Source of the DNA: Acidimicrobiales bacterium
GTDB lineage: Bacteria; Actinomycetota; Acidimicrobiia; Acidimicrobiales; SZUA-35
Assembly (NCBI GenBank): GCA_041394265.1
Contig: JAWKIO010000005.1
Location: 1,302,001 to 1,366,000, forward strand
Reading direction: 5' to 3'
DNA: 64,000 nucleotides
Notes under the pieces: model-generated
Told to the model about the DNA's origin: nothing
Database searches by the model: none
What the model saw: only the letters and a program-made list of their open reading frames with translations
Translations under genes and position numbers: made by a program
Shown here: positions 8,157-17,289 of the stretch, in pieces
How the letters are laid out: every line of letters starts with the position of its first letter
How positions within the stretch are numbered: position 1 is the first letter of the stretch

Positions 8157-8627
8157 ATGCGCTTCGACTCCAACAATGGACCTCGTCTCGCCACCGTCGA
8201 CGACGCCGAGGTGGCGGCCCGGTTGCTCCACGACTTCAACACCGAGTTCGACACGCCGACGCCCGGCGTTGCTGTTCTCGCCGAACGCCTGCGTCGGCTG
8301 CTCTCGGCCAGCTCGACGTTTGCGATCCTCGCCGGTGAGCCGGCGGTCGGGATCGGATTGGTCACCGTCCGTCCGAACGTCTGGTACGAACGCAGCGTTG
8401 CGATCCTCGACGAGCTGTACGTCAAGCCCGCCGTGCGCAACCAAGGCATCGGGTCGACCATCCTCGGCTACCTCGACGACCACGCCGATGCCCACGGGAT
8501 CGACGCCATCGAGATCAACGTCGACGAGGGGGACGTCGACGCACAACGCTTCTACGAGCGCCACGGGTACTCGTCGGCCGAGCCCGACACCGGCGAGCGG
8601 GCCTTCTACTACTTCCGGGAGCTGTGA
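8157..8627 (+). CDS. GNAT-family N-acetyltransferase
   Basis: A 156-aa acetyltransferase of full GNAT length. The acetyl-CoA binding motif A is LDELYVKPAVRNQGIGSTIL (R-x-x-G-x-G/A form: RNQGIG), followed by INVDEGDVDAQRFYERHGY, the usual motif B. The ATG at 8157 has GGAAGGG 8 nt upstream. Substrate unknown; such stand-alone GNATs modify small amines or protein N-termini. It may share the short divergent promoter region with the kinase-Nudix gene. Confidence 0.85.
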   Translation: MRFDSNNGPRLATVDDAEVAARLLHDFNTEFDTPTPGVAVLAERLRRLLSASSTFAILAGEPAVGIGLVTVRPNVWYERSVAILDELYVKPAVRNQGIGSTILGYLDDHADAHGIDAIEINVDEGDVDAQRFYERHGYSSAEPDTGERAFYYFREL

Positions 8628-8664
8628 GGCCGTCTGGCACTCCCTCGCTGATCGTTGAGCGATC

Positions 8665-8670
8665 TACCAT
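8665..8670 (+). promoter_or_regulatory. -10 element before the DUF389 gene
   Basis: TACCAT followed by 8 nt and a GTG at 8679. Supports the GTG as start and a leaderless or nearly leaderless mRNA. Confidence 0.4.
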
Positions 8671-8678
8671 CTGCCGCC

Positions 8679-10238
8679 GTGCCGACGAATCGCCACCCGA
8701 CCTCCAAAGCTGGCTCGACACAAGCCATTTCCAGATGGCTGTTGCGCCAGCCGGCGGCATGGGCCACGGCGATCTTCGGCGTGGCGTCCATGCTCACGCT
8801 GACGGCTCCTGGCAGTGCCAACCCGCCCGTTCGTGTCGGGGTGGGTCTGATGATCGGCGGCGCGGTCCTCGGGCTTGCGTCGCTCCTGGAGCGACACGTC
8901 CTCGGAACACTGCTGGGCGTCTCGTCCGTGGTCGCTGGCGCGTTCCTCCAAGATCAACAGTTTCGTCATGTGCAGACGGTGAGCCGTGGCATTGCCGTCG
9001 TCGCGCTGGTCCTCGGCGTGCGAAGCGCCCGGGGACTCCGTCGCCGGGGGTTCTCCCTGGGCATTGCACTCACCACGGCGCTGACAATTGTCGGCGCAGG
9101 CGCGCTGTTCATCTACTACGAGCGTGAACTCTTGGCGTTGGGTCTCGGGCTCACCGGGCTCGGCGCCTCGGCAGGCGTCGGGGCAGGGGTGACGCTGGCA
9201 GGCGGCTCGACACCGCGACCCGATCGAGTGGGTGTCGCCGGGGCCGTCCACCGGACGATCGATGAGGTGCTTGCCCGACTCGATCGGCCCTCCACGGCAG
9301 ATGAGGTCGAGTCGAGGCTGTATCTGAGCGAGCAAGCCGGAGCAGTTGGTCGCTTCTTCGCCCTGATGTGTTTCGCGTCCGCTATCGCCTCGTTCGGCAT
9401 CCTCACCGATTCGACGGCCACGGTGATCGGCGCCATGTTGGTGGCTCCGCTCATGACACCGCTCATGGCCTTGTCGCTCGCACTGGTCGCACGATGGCCC
9501 GGACGCCTCTTGTCATCAGCTGCTCTCGTCGCTGCCGGCATCGCGGTACCGATCGCCAGCGGCATGATCGCTGCGGCGGTGGTCGGACGGGGAGTCGATC
9601 CCGTCATCAACAGCCAGATCACGTCGCGAGTCGATCCGACGTTGCTCGACCTCGCCGTCGCCCTCGCAGCAGGCGCCGCCGGCGCCTATGCCATCTCGCG
9701 CCGAGACGTTGCCGACTCGCTGCCCGGCGCCGCCGTCGCCATCGCCCTGGTTCCCCCGCTCGCCGTCGTCGGGATCACCCTGCAACTTGCGGCCTGGGAT
9801 GACGCGCTCGGCGCCCTGCTGCTCTTCGTCACCAACGGGCTGGCCATTGTCGCGATGGGTGCCGTCACCTTCGTGGTGACCGGGGTGGCATCACCGGGTG
9901 GCGATGGCGACAGCGCCGTCGGTCACTGGGTGGCCGGATTCGCCGCCACCGGGTTGTTGGTGTTGTGGGGCTTGGTCGAGTCCACGGCAAGCCAGAACAC
10001 ACAGGGAGCGCAGACAGCCATCGCCCGCGAAACCGTCGAACGGTGGTCCGACGATTTCGAACTCGACCAACTCGAAATCGCCAATGACTCGTTGATGCTC
10101 GCTCTCACGGGGCCCACCGAACCCGACGTGGGGCAGCTGGAGGATCTCGTCGCCCAGCTCGAAGGGGTCGTCGAGGTTGACTCGATCGATGTGCGCTTCA
10201 CCTTGGAGTCCCAATGGCTGTTGGAGTTCGACGAGTAG
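8679..10238 (+). CDS. DUF389 polytopic membrane protein
   Basis: A 519-aa integral membrane protein. Residues about 20-165 contain four or five hydrophobic segments. About 225-404 is the DUF389 domain (TIGR00341-like): SFGILTDSTATVIGAMLVAPLMTPLMALSLAL, then LPGAAVAIALVPPLAVVGI and LLFVTNGLAIVAMGAVTFVV. A C-terminal cytosolic region of about 100 residues ends with a ferredoxin-like fold segment. The start is a GTG preceded by TACCAT; a TTG at 8655 would add eight residues. Function of DUF389 is unknown; a transport role is often guessed. It stands alone between GNAT and DUF6226. Confidence 0.82.
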   Translation: MPTNRHPTSKAGSTQAISRWLLRQPAAWATAIFGVASMLTLTAPGSANPPVRVGVGLMIGGAVLGLASLLERHVLGTLLGVSSVVAGAFLQDQQFRHVQTVSRGIAVVALVLGVRSARGLRRRGFSLGIALTTALTIVGAGALFIYYERELLALGLGLTGLGASAGVGAGVTLAGGSTPRPDRVGVAGAVHRTIDEVLARLDRPSTADEVESRLYLSEQAGAVGRFFALMCFASAIASFGILTDSTATVIGAMLVAPLMTPLMALSLALVARWPGRLLSSAALVAAGIAVPIASGMIAAAVVGRGVDPVINSQITSRVDPTLLDLAVALAAGAAGAYAISRRDVADSLPGAAVAIALVPPLAVVGITLQLAAWDDALGALLLFVTNGLAIVAMGAVTFVVTGVASPGGDGDSAVGHWVAGFAATGLLVLWGLVESTASQNTQGAQTAIARETVERWSDDFELDQLEIANDSLMLALTGPTEPDVGQLEDLVAQLEGVVEVDSIDVRFTLESQWLLEFDE

Positions 10239-10290
10239 ATCGGACCAAAAGCCCGCCGTGGCCGGTGGCGCTGCCTGGCAGGATCAGGCG

Positions 10291-10956
10291 GTGATCAGTC
10301 CATCCGAGCTCCTTCGACACGTCGACGCTGCGTTCGAGCGTCTCGGTGCCGCCACTCCCGGGTGGGATGACCCGAACCCAGAGCGGACACCCTCCGACGA
10401 TGCGTATTCACGGGTCACCGACCCGGCAAAGTGGCGGATCCTCGGCGCTCGGGCCGACGCCTGGCTCGAGGCGCTCAGCACGCTGGGGCTGGCCACAATC
10501 GAACGCAATGCGTCGATCGACTGGTCGGAGCCACCCTCGACCGTGGTGACCCGGGCCGACTGTGCACTGCCAGTCGTTGCGGGCGGTCTTCCGCTGGTGC
10601 TGGCCCGCAGCCGGATCGAGTCCGTGGACGATGCCGGCGTGACCATCGGTGTCGGTTCCCCCGCCGTCGTTCACCGATGGATTCCCGACTGCGGGTGCGA
10701 TGCCTGTGACAGCGGATCACAGGACGCGCTCGACGAGTTGGACGAGCAGGTGCTCGCCGTCGTGACCGGTCGATTCCGCCGGCTGCGGCGAGAGGATCGG
10801 ACGATCACCGTCGTTTCCGGTCAGATCTGCCAGTCCGCCGGGCTCTCTGGACTCACCGACCCCACCACCGTGCTGGCCGACCCCACCGGATGGGAGGAGC
10901 TCGATGGTCCGAGCTGGCTCGAGACGTCAGAGCGCGACGCCAACTCCCCCTTCTGA
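10291..10956 (+). CDS. DUF6226-like protein
   Basis: A 221-aa soluble protein of unknown function. Landmarks are WRILGARADAWLEAL, the Cys-containing HRWIPDCGCDACDSGS (about 130-145), and a final GWEELDGPSWLE. I associate this combination with DUF6226, an actinobacterial family, from memory. The three Cys within ten residues could bind metal. The GTG at 10291 is 6 nt after CAGGAT, a weak -10. It ends 25 bp before the convergent P450. Confidence 0.7.
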   Translation: MISPSELLRHVDAAFERLGAATPGWDDPNPERTPSDDAYSRVTDPAKWRILGARADAWLEALSTLGLATIERNASIDWSEPPSTVVTRADCALPVVAGGLPLVLARSRIESVDDAGVTIGVGSPAVVHRWIPDCGCDACDSGSQDALDELDEQVLAVVTGRFRRLRREDRTITVVSGQICQSAGLSGLTDPTTVLADPTGWEELDGPSWLETSERDANSPF

Positions 10957-10994
10957 TCAGGCCTGCTGGTGCGGTGGCGATTCAGGCCTTGATC
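10955..10994. terminator. inverted repeat between convergent DUF6226 and P450 genes
   Basis: GATCAGGCCT (10955-10964) pairs with AGGCCT-T-GATC (10984-10994), leaving one bulged base. It covers both stop codon regions and could act as a terminator in both directions. No T-run. Confidence 0.4.
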
Positions 10995-12208
10995 GGCGCG
11001 AACCTGACCGGCACCGACCGAGGTCCGCGGACTTGGCCACCGGCCCAGGTGACGACCCCGGGGTCTTCGAGCTCGAACTCGGGGATGGCAGCCATCCACT
11101 CCTCGAGCGCCACTCGCAGCTCCATTCGCGCCAGGTTCGAGCCGGCGCAGCGGTGGATGCCGACCCCGAAGGCCAGGTGTCGGTTGCGGTCACGGTCGAT
11201 GACGAACGTGTCGGCGTCGTCGAAGACCGAGTCATCACGATTCGCGGCCGGGAAGTTCAACAGGACGCGGTCACCCGTATGCACCGGGCAACCGGCGATC
11301 TCGGCGTCTTGCGTTGCGATGCGGGCCATGGTCACCGGCGAGTAGAACCGGAGGAACTCCTCGATCGCCAATGGCCACACGTCGGGATCGGTTGTCAAGC
11401 GGTGGCGATCTTCGGGATGCGATGCGAGGTGGAACAGCGCCGAGCCGATGGCGCTCCATGTCGTGTCGACCCCTGCCACCATCAGCAGCGCCGCTTCCCC
11501 GATGATGAGCGAGTCCGCGACCGGCTCGCCATCGACCTCGGCGGCGAGCAGCGCGCTGATCATGTCGTCACCAGGGTGCGCCCTTCGCTCGGCCAGTTGT
11601 TCGACGAGGAAGTCGCGCAGCTCGAACATCGCTCGCTGACGACGCTCGCCGTCGTGAGCGAACTCGAGAATGCTCCGCACCCAGCCAACGAACTGATCGC
11701 TTCGATCTTCGGGCACCCCCAGCAGCGCGCCGATCACCCGCACCGGAAGCTGCTGGGCGTAGTCGGCTGCGGCATCAGCCCGACCCGTGACGGCGAATCC
11801 GGCGATCAGGCGGCGACACAGCGCACGCGTGCCGGCCTCGTAGCTCTCGACCGCCTTGGGCGACATCGGGCCGAGGAGGAGCCGACGAGTCCAGCCATGA
11901 AGCGGCGGATCGGCGTCGATCGGCGGATTGCCGTCGGCGAGCGCCGCCTTCCGGTCGGGAACCTCGATCACGCTGACACCTTGGGCGGAGCTGAAGCGCT
12001 CGTGATCGCGAGCGACGGCCACGATGTCGTCGTAGCGAACTGGCATCCACGAACCCCCGTAGCGCTCCGACCGAGCGACGGGACACGTCTCTCGGAACTG
12101 TTGCCACTGCGGCGCCGGATCCCGAACGTAGGCAGCGTCGAAGAGATCGAAGCCATCGCTCGAGTCGGTGAGGTCGATCGTGTCGCTGCGGTCGGTCGTG
12201 TCGGTCAT
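10982..12208 (-). CDS. cytochrome P450
   Basis: A 408-aa soluble bacterial P450. The I-helix oxygen motif is VAGVDTTWSAIG, the K-helix ExxR is EEFLR, and the heme loop is FGVGIHRCAGSNLARMEL with the Cys thiolate ligand. The ATG at 12208 has GGGGG 6-7 nt upstream and starts a natural N-terminus; an in-frame upstream extension would cross the operator. It is divergent from a TetR regulator, with their promoters inside one palindrome, so TetR control is likely. Redox partners are not encoded nearby. Substrate unknown (steroid, terpene or xenobiotic oxidation are typical). Confidence 0.9.
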   Translation of the reverse strand: MTDTTDRSDTIDLTDSSDGFDLFDAAYVRDPAPQWQQFRETCPVARSERYGGSWMPVRYDDIVAVARDHERFSSAQGVSVIEVPDRKAALADGNPPIDADPPLHGWTRRLLLGPMSPKAVESYEAGTRALCRRLIAGFAVTGRADAAADYAQQLPVRVIGALLGVPEDRSDQFVGWVRSILEFAHDGERRQRAMFELRDFLVEQLAERRAHPGDDMISALLAAEVDGEPVADSLIIGEAALLMVAGVDTTWSAIGSALFHLASHPEDRHRLTTDPDVWPLAIEEFLRFYSPVTMARIATQDAEIAGCPVHTGDRVLLNFPAANRDDSVFDDADTFVIDRDRNRHLAFGVGIHRCAGSNLARMELRVALEEWMAAIPEFELEDPGVVTWAGGQVRGPRSVPVRFAPIKA

Positions 12209-12234
12209 CGTGGGTCCCCCTGGATCGGAACCAA

Positions 12235-12256
12235 ACTGTAGACGATCGTCTACAGT
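12235..12256. promoter_or_regulatory. TetR operator holding both divergent -10 boxes
   Basis: CTGTAGACGATCGTCTACAG (12236-12255) is a perfect 20-bp palindrome. TACAGT occurs at each end: plus strand 12251-12256, 7 nt before the TetR ATG, and minus strand 12240-12235, giving the P450 mRNA a leader of about 20 nt with a GGGGG ribosome site. A bound repressor would block both promoters. Confidence 0.75.
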
Positions 12257-12263
12257 CGGAGCA

Positions 12264-12839
12264 ATGGCCCCCACACCACCCGATCCACCTCGCCCGACCG
12301 GTCGCGCCGAGGTGATCGATGCGCTCAAGGCCGCAGCGCTGGATCTGGTCGGTGAGAAAGGCGTCGGATTCTCCGTCCGAGAGGTCGCCGACCGCGCCGG
12401 TGTGAACCAAGGCTTGATCTACCGCCACTTCGGCTCGAAGGAACAGCTCATCGAGGCTGCGGCCACCGACGTGACCAGATCGCTCGCCACCGCTCTGGCG
12501 TCCGGCGAGGCACCCATCGAGCTCCTACTCGGCCGCTACGCCAACGTGTGCACCGTTCTCGCTCGCCTCATCCTCGACGAGTCCGAACAACTCGTCACCG
12601 AACACCCGATCGTCGAGGCCATGACCTCGATGGCCGCTGACGGCGACCACCTCCCGTCTCGTGCCCTGCGAGTCAGCACGGCAGCGTCGACGCTGCTCGG
12701 CTGGATCCTGTTCCACGAGTACTTCGAGAGGGCCACCGGTGAGCCGCCCGACCCAGACGGCAACCGCCACATCGAGCAGCTCACCCGTCAGCTGCTCGCC
12801 GGCGCCTTTCCACTTCATGGAGGCCGCAAGTCGACGTAG
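12264..12839 (+). CDS. TetR-family transcriptional repressor
   Basis: A 191-aa TetR regulator. The N-terminal HTH is clear: FSVREVADRAGVNQGLIYRHFGSKEQLIEAA. The C-terminal ligand domain is typical in length. The ATG at 12264 follows TACAGT by 7 nt. The gene is divergent from the P450 and the operator palindrome overlaps both -10 elements, so it most likely represses itself and the P450 and responds to the P450 substrate or a related compound. Confidence 0.88.
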   Translation: MAPTPPDPPRPTGRAEVIDALKAAALDLVGEKGVGFSVREVADRAGVNQGLIYRHFGSKEQLIEAAATDVTRSLATALASGEAPIELLLGRYANVCTVLARLILDESEQLVTEHPIVEAMTSMAADGDHLPSRALRVSTAASTLLGWILFHEYFERATGEPPDPDGNRHIEQLTRQLLAGAFPLHGGRKST

Positions 12840-12842
12840 GTT
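12837..12842 (+). promoter_or_regulatory. -10 element, leaderless spacing, RibD-like gene
   Basis: TAGGTT, six bases (GGCGAG), then the ATG at 12849. It overlaps the end of the TetR gene, so the reductase has its own promoter. Confidence 0.5.
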
Positions 12843-12848
12843 GGCGAG

Positions 12849-13475
12849 ATGAAACTCACCGTGCAGACGTTTCTGACCCTCGACGGCGTGATGCAGGGAC
12901 CCGGCCGGACCGACGAGGACCCGAGCGACGGCTTCGCTCACGGCGGGTGGCAGGCACCGTTCCTCGACCCGGCGGTCGGTGAGTTCGTCCTCGAACTCAA
13001 CAGCCACGCCAGCGCGTACCTGTTCGGTCGTCGGACCTTCGACATCTTCCGTGCCTACTGGCCCGACCAGACCGATCCTGGCAACCCGATCGCCGCCACC
13101 ATCAACTCGCTGCCAAAGCACGTGGCATCGAGCACGCTCAGCCCCGAGGCGGCAGGCTGGCGGGGCGAGCACCCCGACACGTCGAGCCTCCTCGACGGCG
13201 ACTTGGTCGGCGCCGTCCGAGCGTTGAAGGAGCTGCCGGGCGACGAGCTGCAGGTCTGGGGTAGCGGACAGCTACTTCAGACGCTCATGCGACACGATGT
13301 TGTCGATCGCTATCGCCTGATCACCTTTCCTGTCATCCTCGGATCGGGTCGCAAGCTGTTCAACGGCGGCCTCCTGCCGCTGACCATGCGCCCCGTCGAG
13401 GTGACAGCCACCGACCTGGGAACCGTCATCGGCACCTACGAACCCGATGGTCCCGTGGTCCACGGCAACATGTAA
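12849..13475 (+). CDS. dihydrofolate reductase family protein (RibD C-terminal domain)
   Basis: A 208-aa RibD_C/DHFR-fold protein. The opening KLTVQTFLTLDGVMQGPG, the cofactor segment YLFGRRTFDIFRAYWP and LQVWGSGQLLQTLMRHDVVD, and FPVILGSGRKLFNGG are family landmarks for NADPH-dependent reductases of the YwjB/YyaP type. The precise reaction is unknown in most members. It begins 9 nt after the TetR stop but has its own -10. It converges on the EthD gene with a 4-bp gap. Confidence 0.83.
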   Translation: MKLTVQTFLTLDGVMQGPGRTDEDPSDGFAHGGWQAPFLDPAVGEFVLELNSHASAYLFGRRTFDIFRAYWPDQTDPGNPIAATINSLPKHVASSTLSPEAAGWRGEHPDTSSLLDGDLVGAVRALKELPGDELQVWGSGQLLQTLMRHDVVDRYRLITFPVILGSGRKLFNGGLLPLTMRPVEVTATDLGTVIGTYEPDGPVVHGNM

Positions 13476-13479
13476 TCGC

Positions 13480-14229
13480 TCAGGGAATGCCGACCATCTC
13501 GGTGCTCGCCGGCAGGATCACGGTGCCGTCGCGATCCATCCACTCCTCGAAGCCGTCGGGTTGGAGCTCGGAGATGAACTGGGTCCATCCTGCCGGCTCG
13601 TCGAAGTACAGCTCGGCCGCCCCGGCGTAGGGCGCCGCTTCAGCGTCGCTGCTCAGCGACAGGACGTAGCGCCACCCGCCACACCGCTGCATCACCTCGA
13701 CCACATTCGGACCGTGGACGTCGAGCCAGTGGGCGTGGAAGGCGGCAAGTTCCGCGTCGGGCTTGGCGGCCACGAGAATGGTGATCTTGCAGAAGCCGGA
13801 GCGGGTCGTCGGAAACGGATCGTTCAGCGTCAGCGGAGTGACCGGGAGCTTGTCGTCGGGACCCGGCAGGAGCACGTGTTCGGTGGTCGCCCACGGGACG
13901 TAGGGTTCGGCCCGTTCCTGGAACGAGTCGGTCGGCGTGGTGCCGTGCGCTTCGGCCGGTTGTGGCAAGGCCTGGTCCCACCACAGTTGCGCCACCCCGT
14001 CCCACACCCGATGTCCGGCGGCATCGGGGTCGAACAGGGTGGCGATGTAGCGCCAGGCGTGCGGCTTGCCGGCATCACGCCTGCTCGCCTCTCGGGCGAT
14101 CACGCCCGGCATGTGGTTCGCAAACCAGTGGGCGACGAGCTCCTCACGAGAGGTCGTTGGACGCCCCTTGATGAGGTAGAGCATCTTGGCGCCGGGTGTG
14201 GTCTGCCTCGCCGAGGTCGGAGTGGTCAT
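13480..14229 (-). CDS. EthD-domain protein with two ferredoxin-like halves
   Basis: A 249-aa protein containing two EthD/dabb-type domains: MLYLIKGRPTTSREELVAHWFANHMPGVI near the N-terminus and ITILVAAKPDAELAAFHAHWLDVHGPNV in the second half. Both carry the HW...H pattern of the family. EthD domains occur in polyketide cyclases and alkyl-ether degradation loci; no function can be assigned here. The ATG at 14229 is the first in a protein-like context. It lies 80 bp downstream of the DUF1772 gene on the same strand. Confidence 0.75.
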   Translation of the reverse strand: MTTPTSARQTTPGAKMLYLIKGRPTTSREELVAHWFANHMPGVIAREASRRDAGKPHAWRYIATLFDPDAAGHRVWDGVAQLWWDQALPQPAEAHGTTPTDSFQERAEPYVPWATTEHVLLPGPDDKLPVTPLTLNDPFPTTRSGFCKITILVAAKPDAELAAFHAHWLDVHGPNVVEVMQRCGGWRYVLSLSSDAEAAPYAGAAELYFDEPAGWTQFISELQPDGFEEWMDRDGTVILPASTEMVGIP

Positions 14230-14309
14230 GATGGGCTCCTCGTCGTCTGATCGGATCGTCGCCAGTCTGAGTCGAGCGACGATGCCCCGTCCACTTGCCG
14301 GGCGAAGCA

Positions 14310-14852
14310 TCAGTCGTCGACGAGTGTGGCTGCGGCGCCGAGGCTCACGAAGCTGGCAACCACGGCGACCGTCCGCATGAGGTTGAACCGGTTCCAGTCG
14401 TCCTCGAAGGCAGCCCGAGCCGCCGCAGCGACCTCGGGGCTCGACACGACCACCTCGGCCAGGTCGTTGTTCAGCGGCACGTTGCCGGTGCCCGTGATGG
14501 CGATCGTCGCCAGATACAACGGCAGCGCAGCTGCCATCAACACACGACGTGGGGTGGAGGCGGCCGCCCAGTTGGTGGCGATCGCCAGGACCAAGGCGGG
14601 CACGGGGCCGAAGAACACGAGCCCGAACAGCGGGTTGCGAACCGAGGCGTTGATCGCTTGGAAGGTCTCGACATAGGCGGTGTCGCCGACCTCGGCCAGT
14701 CCGCGGGTGACCGAGGAGAGGTAGGCCACGAAGAACCCGGCGGAGAGGCCGACGAGCGTGATCGCACCCAGCAGGGCAAGGCGGGCGGCGCTGCCAGCTG
14801 ACTCGGTCGCCGTGGTCGCGATCGTGCTGGTGGTGTGGTCGTGATCGAGCAT
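14310..14852 (-). CDS. DUF1772 integral membrane protein
   Basis: A 180-aa membrane protein with four hydrophobic segments. GLSAGFFVAYLSSVTRGLAEV, FQAINASVRNPLF and ITGTGNVPLNNDLA match DUF1772 (anthrone oxygenase-like). The VPLNNxL and W.RFNLMR positions are the conserved core. The ATG at 14852 has AAGGAA upstream at a workable distance; a start 13 codons further upstream is possible but would overlap the permease gene end. Some relatives take part in aromatic polyketide oxidation; role here unknown. Confidence 0.8.
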   Translation of the reverse strand: MLDHDHTTSTIATTATESAGSAARLALLGAITLVGLSAGFFVAYLSSVTRGLAEVGDTAYVETFQAINASVRNPLFGLVFFGPVPALVLAIATNWAAASTPRRVLMAAALPLYLATIAITGTGNVPLNNDLAEVVVSSPEVAAAARAAFEDDWNRFNLMRTVAVVASFVSLGAAATLVDD

Positions 14853-14887
14853 GGGGGATTCCTTTGTGCTTGCGTGGGATGGTGAGG

Positions 14888-17284
14888 TCACGAGACCGTG
14901 TTGATGGCGTCGAGCACGTCGACTCGGGCCGCTCGCCGGGCCGGAAGGGCAGCAGCGGCAACACCGAAGAAGATGCAGATCACGGCCGAGATTGCGAGCG
15001 AGGCGACGGGGACCTCCACCGAGGCGATGAACGACGCCGGGAGGAAGGGCGCAATCGCCGCCGCCGCTGCGATCCCGATCGCCACACCGGTCAGCGCTCC
15101 GAGGCTCGACAGCACCAGAGCTTCGTAGCGGACCATGCGGCGCACCTGGCGTTGCGACATGCCGACCGCTCGCAACAAGCCGAGTTCGGCCCGACGCTCG
15201 ATCAGGCTGAGCGCCACCGTGTTGGCGATGCCCACAAGAGCGACGACGACGGTGAGTCCGAGCAGGCCGTTGGCGAGCATCATGATCTGGTCGGCCCGGG
15301 CCTGGCGGCTGGCGACGTAGTCATCGATGCCGGTGACATCGAGTTGGGGACTCGCAAGTCTGTCCGCCACCGAGCGCATTCCGTCGTCGAGTTCGATGCC
15401 ATCAGCGAGCCGGACCACGGCGAAGTCGGCGTCGATGTTGCGGGCGTGAGCCGACACCAGCGCGGCGTCGACGATGATCGGCGCATCGAGTACGGATGAG
15501 GGCTCGACGACGGCCCGGATGTCCAGGTCGGCGCGGTGACCATCGCTGAACTCCACAACGGTCATCTCGCCGACCGTCAGGCCGTGCTCGGCGGCGAAGT
15601 CGGTCGTCACGAAGGCCTCGCCGGGTCCGAGCTCACCGATCCTCCCCGTCGTGGCCTCGAGGACCACCACACCGTCGGCGGACGACGACTGGTGACCAGC
15701 GATTCGCGTTACTTCGCCGCCGAGGAGCACCTCGGTGACGCCGTAGCCGGCAGCGGCAGCGATCTCGGGAAGCGAACCGAGCTCGGTGACGGATGCATAC
15801 GGCACGACAACACCGTCCTCGCCGGTGATGATCAGGTCGGCGTCCAGGCCGCTGTTGGTCGCCGCCTCGAGGGTCGTCCGGTAGGACGCTCCGAGTACCG
15901 CCATCGCAGCGATGATGGCAAGGCCGACGACCATCGACATCGAGGTCGTGACCACCCGGCGCGGGTTGCGGGCGATACCGGTCGCTGCGATCTGGCCTGC
16001 CGGGCCGACCCTTCCAATGGTGGCGGCCAGCACACGATGCAGCAGCGGTGCGACTCGCCCGTGCGGCCTGCGATCGAGACCGTCGCCAGCGTCGGCCTGC
16101 ATGGCAGCGAGCGGCGACACCTTGCCGGCCCGGCGGGCAGGAAGGAAGGCCGACAGCGTCGTCACACCGACACCGACGGCGACCGCAATGCCAATCGTCC
16201 GCGGCAGGATCAGGGTCGGCCCCTCGGGGAACCCCCCGGTCGTCACCGATTCGACGAGGGCCTTGATGCCCTCGGCAACGGCCACACCTCCGAGCAAGCC
16301 AAGCACCGAAGCGATTCCGCCAACGACGCCGGCCTCGGCAACAACGACGGCAGTGGCCTGACCTTCACGGGCACCGATCGCTCGGAGCAGGCCCATCTGT
16401 TGACGCTGCTGACCGACGAGCACGGCGAAGGTGTTGGCGATGACGAAGGTCGAGACGAACAGCGTGACGATCGCGAAACCCAGCAGCGCGTTGCCGATCA
16501 GGTCGATCACTGCGCCGAACTCGTCATTCTGTTCGGCGACGAGCGCACGGTGATCGGCGACCACCATCCCTGGAGGCAGCGACGCCTCGATCGAGGGCAG
16601 GACGTCGTCGAACGACACGCCCTCGCCCAAGACGATCGAGGCGCTGTCGATCTGGCCGGGCGACTCGAGCAGCCGCTGCATGGTGGGCAGGTCGAACAGG
16701 AGGAAGTAGGGCGACACACCAGACTCCTCCACTCCAAACACCACGGTGCCCGACAGCGTGAAGACCTCGGTGCCCAACGAGCCGGTGACCGTCAGGGCAT
16801 CGCCCACGTCGACGCCGAGGGCCCGAGCTTGGGCGGTATCGAGCATCACCTCACCGGACGACGGCGCACGGCCGGCGACAATCGAGAACGGCGAGGCTGC
16901 ACCATCGCCAAAGGTCGAGAACGACAGCGTCGGAGGTCCGGCCTGTCGTACGACATTGCCGCTCTTGTCGAGGGCAAAGAGCACGTTCTCGCCGCCGAGT
17001 ACCGGCGTCACCGAGGTGACGCCGTCGATCGAGGCGAGGGCCTCGATGTCCGAGGCGTCGAACCGAATGCCGGTGGCCATCGTGTCGAACGTGCCTTCGC
17101 CGGCGCGGATCTCGGCGTCGACCCCGCGGTAGATTCCGTCCGCGACATCGCCGAACACCGAACGGAGCGAGTCGGCGAGCACGAAGCTCGCCGTCACGAG
17201 ACTCACTGCTGCGGTGACCGCAGCGATCGTGAAGGTGAGGCGGGAGCGGTGGGTCCGCAGTGACCGCATGACGAGCGTCAACAT
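14888..17284 (-). CDS. FtsX/MacB-type ABC transporter permease
   Basis: A 798-aa permease with the duplicated FtsX layout: an N-terminal TM helix (SRLTFTIAAVTAAVSLVTASFVLA), a large extracytoplasmic domain, three TM helices (about 260-375), then a second set with its own outer domain and three C-terminal helices. FVIANTFAVLVGQQRQQMGLLRAIGA and VGIANTVALSLIERRAELGLLRAVGM are the coupling segments to the ATPase. It starts 5 bp after the ATPase gene. The pair probably moves lipoproteins or hydrophobic peptides, or transduces a signal in the way of MacB-like mechanotransmitters. Confidence 0.9.
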   Translation of the reverse strand: MLTLVMRSLRTHRSRLTFTIAAVTAAVSLVTASFVLADSLRSVFGDVADGIYRGVDAEIRAGEGTFDTMATGIRFDASDIEALASIDGVTSVTPVLGGENVLFALDKSGNVVRQAGPPTLSFSTFGDGAASPFSIVAGRAPSSGEVMLDTAQARALGVDVGDALTVTGSLGTEVFTLSGTVVFGVEESGVSPYFLLFDLPTMQRLLESPGQIDSASIVLGEGVSFDDVLPSIEASLPPGMVVADHRALVAEQNDEFGAVIDLIGNALLGFAIVTLFVSTFVIANTFAVLVGQQRQQMGLLRAIGAREGQATAVVVAEAGVVGGIASVLGLLGGVAVAEGIKALVESVTTGGFPEGPTLILPRTIGIAVAVGVGVTTLSAFLPARRAGKVSPLAAMQADAGDGLDRRPHGRVAPLLHRVLAATIGRVGPAGQIAATGIARNPRRVVTTSMSMVVGLAIIAAMAVLGASYRTTLEAATNSGLDADLIITGEDGVVVPYASVTELGSLPEIAAAAGYGVTEVLLGGEVTRIAGHQSSSADGVVVLEATTGRIGELGPGEAFVTTDFAAEHGLTVGEMTVVEFSDGHRADLDIRAVVEPSSVLDAPIIVDAALVSAHARNIDADFAVVRLADGIELDDGMRSVADRLASPQLDVTGIDDYVASRQARADQIMMLANGLLGLTVVVALVGIANTVALSLIERRAELGLLRAVGMSQRQVRRMVRYEALVLSSLGALTGVAIGIAAAAAIAPFLPASFIASVEVPVASLAISAVICIFFGVAAAALPARRAARVDVLDAINTVS

Positions 17285-17289
17285 GGCGA

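Noticed and set aside
10904..12241. 445-aa plus-strand frame
   Set aside because: It is the antisense shadow of the first P450, whose motifs are complete on the minus strand.
15536..17263. 575-aa plus-strand frame
   Set aside because: Antisense of the FtsX permease; sequence is Arg/Gly/His-rich with no domain.
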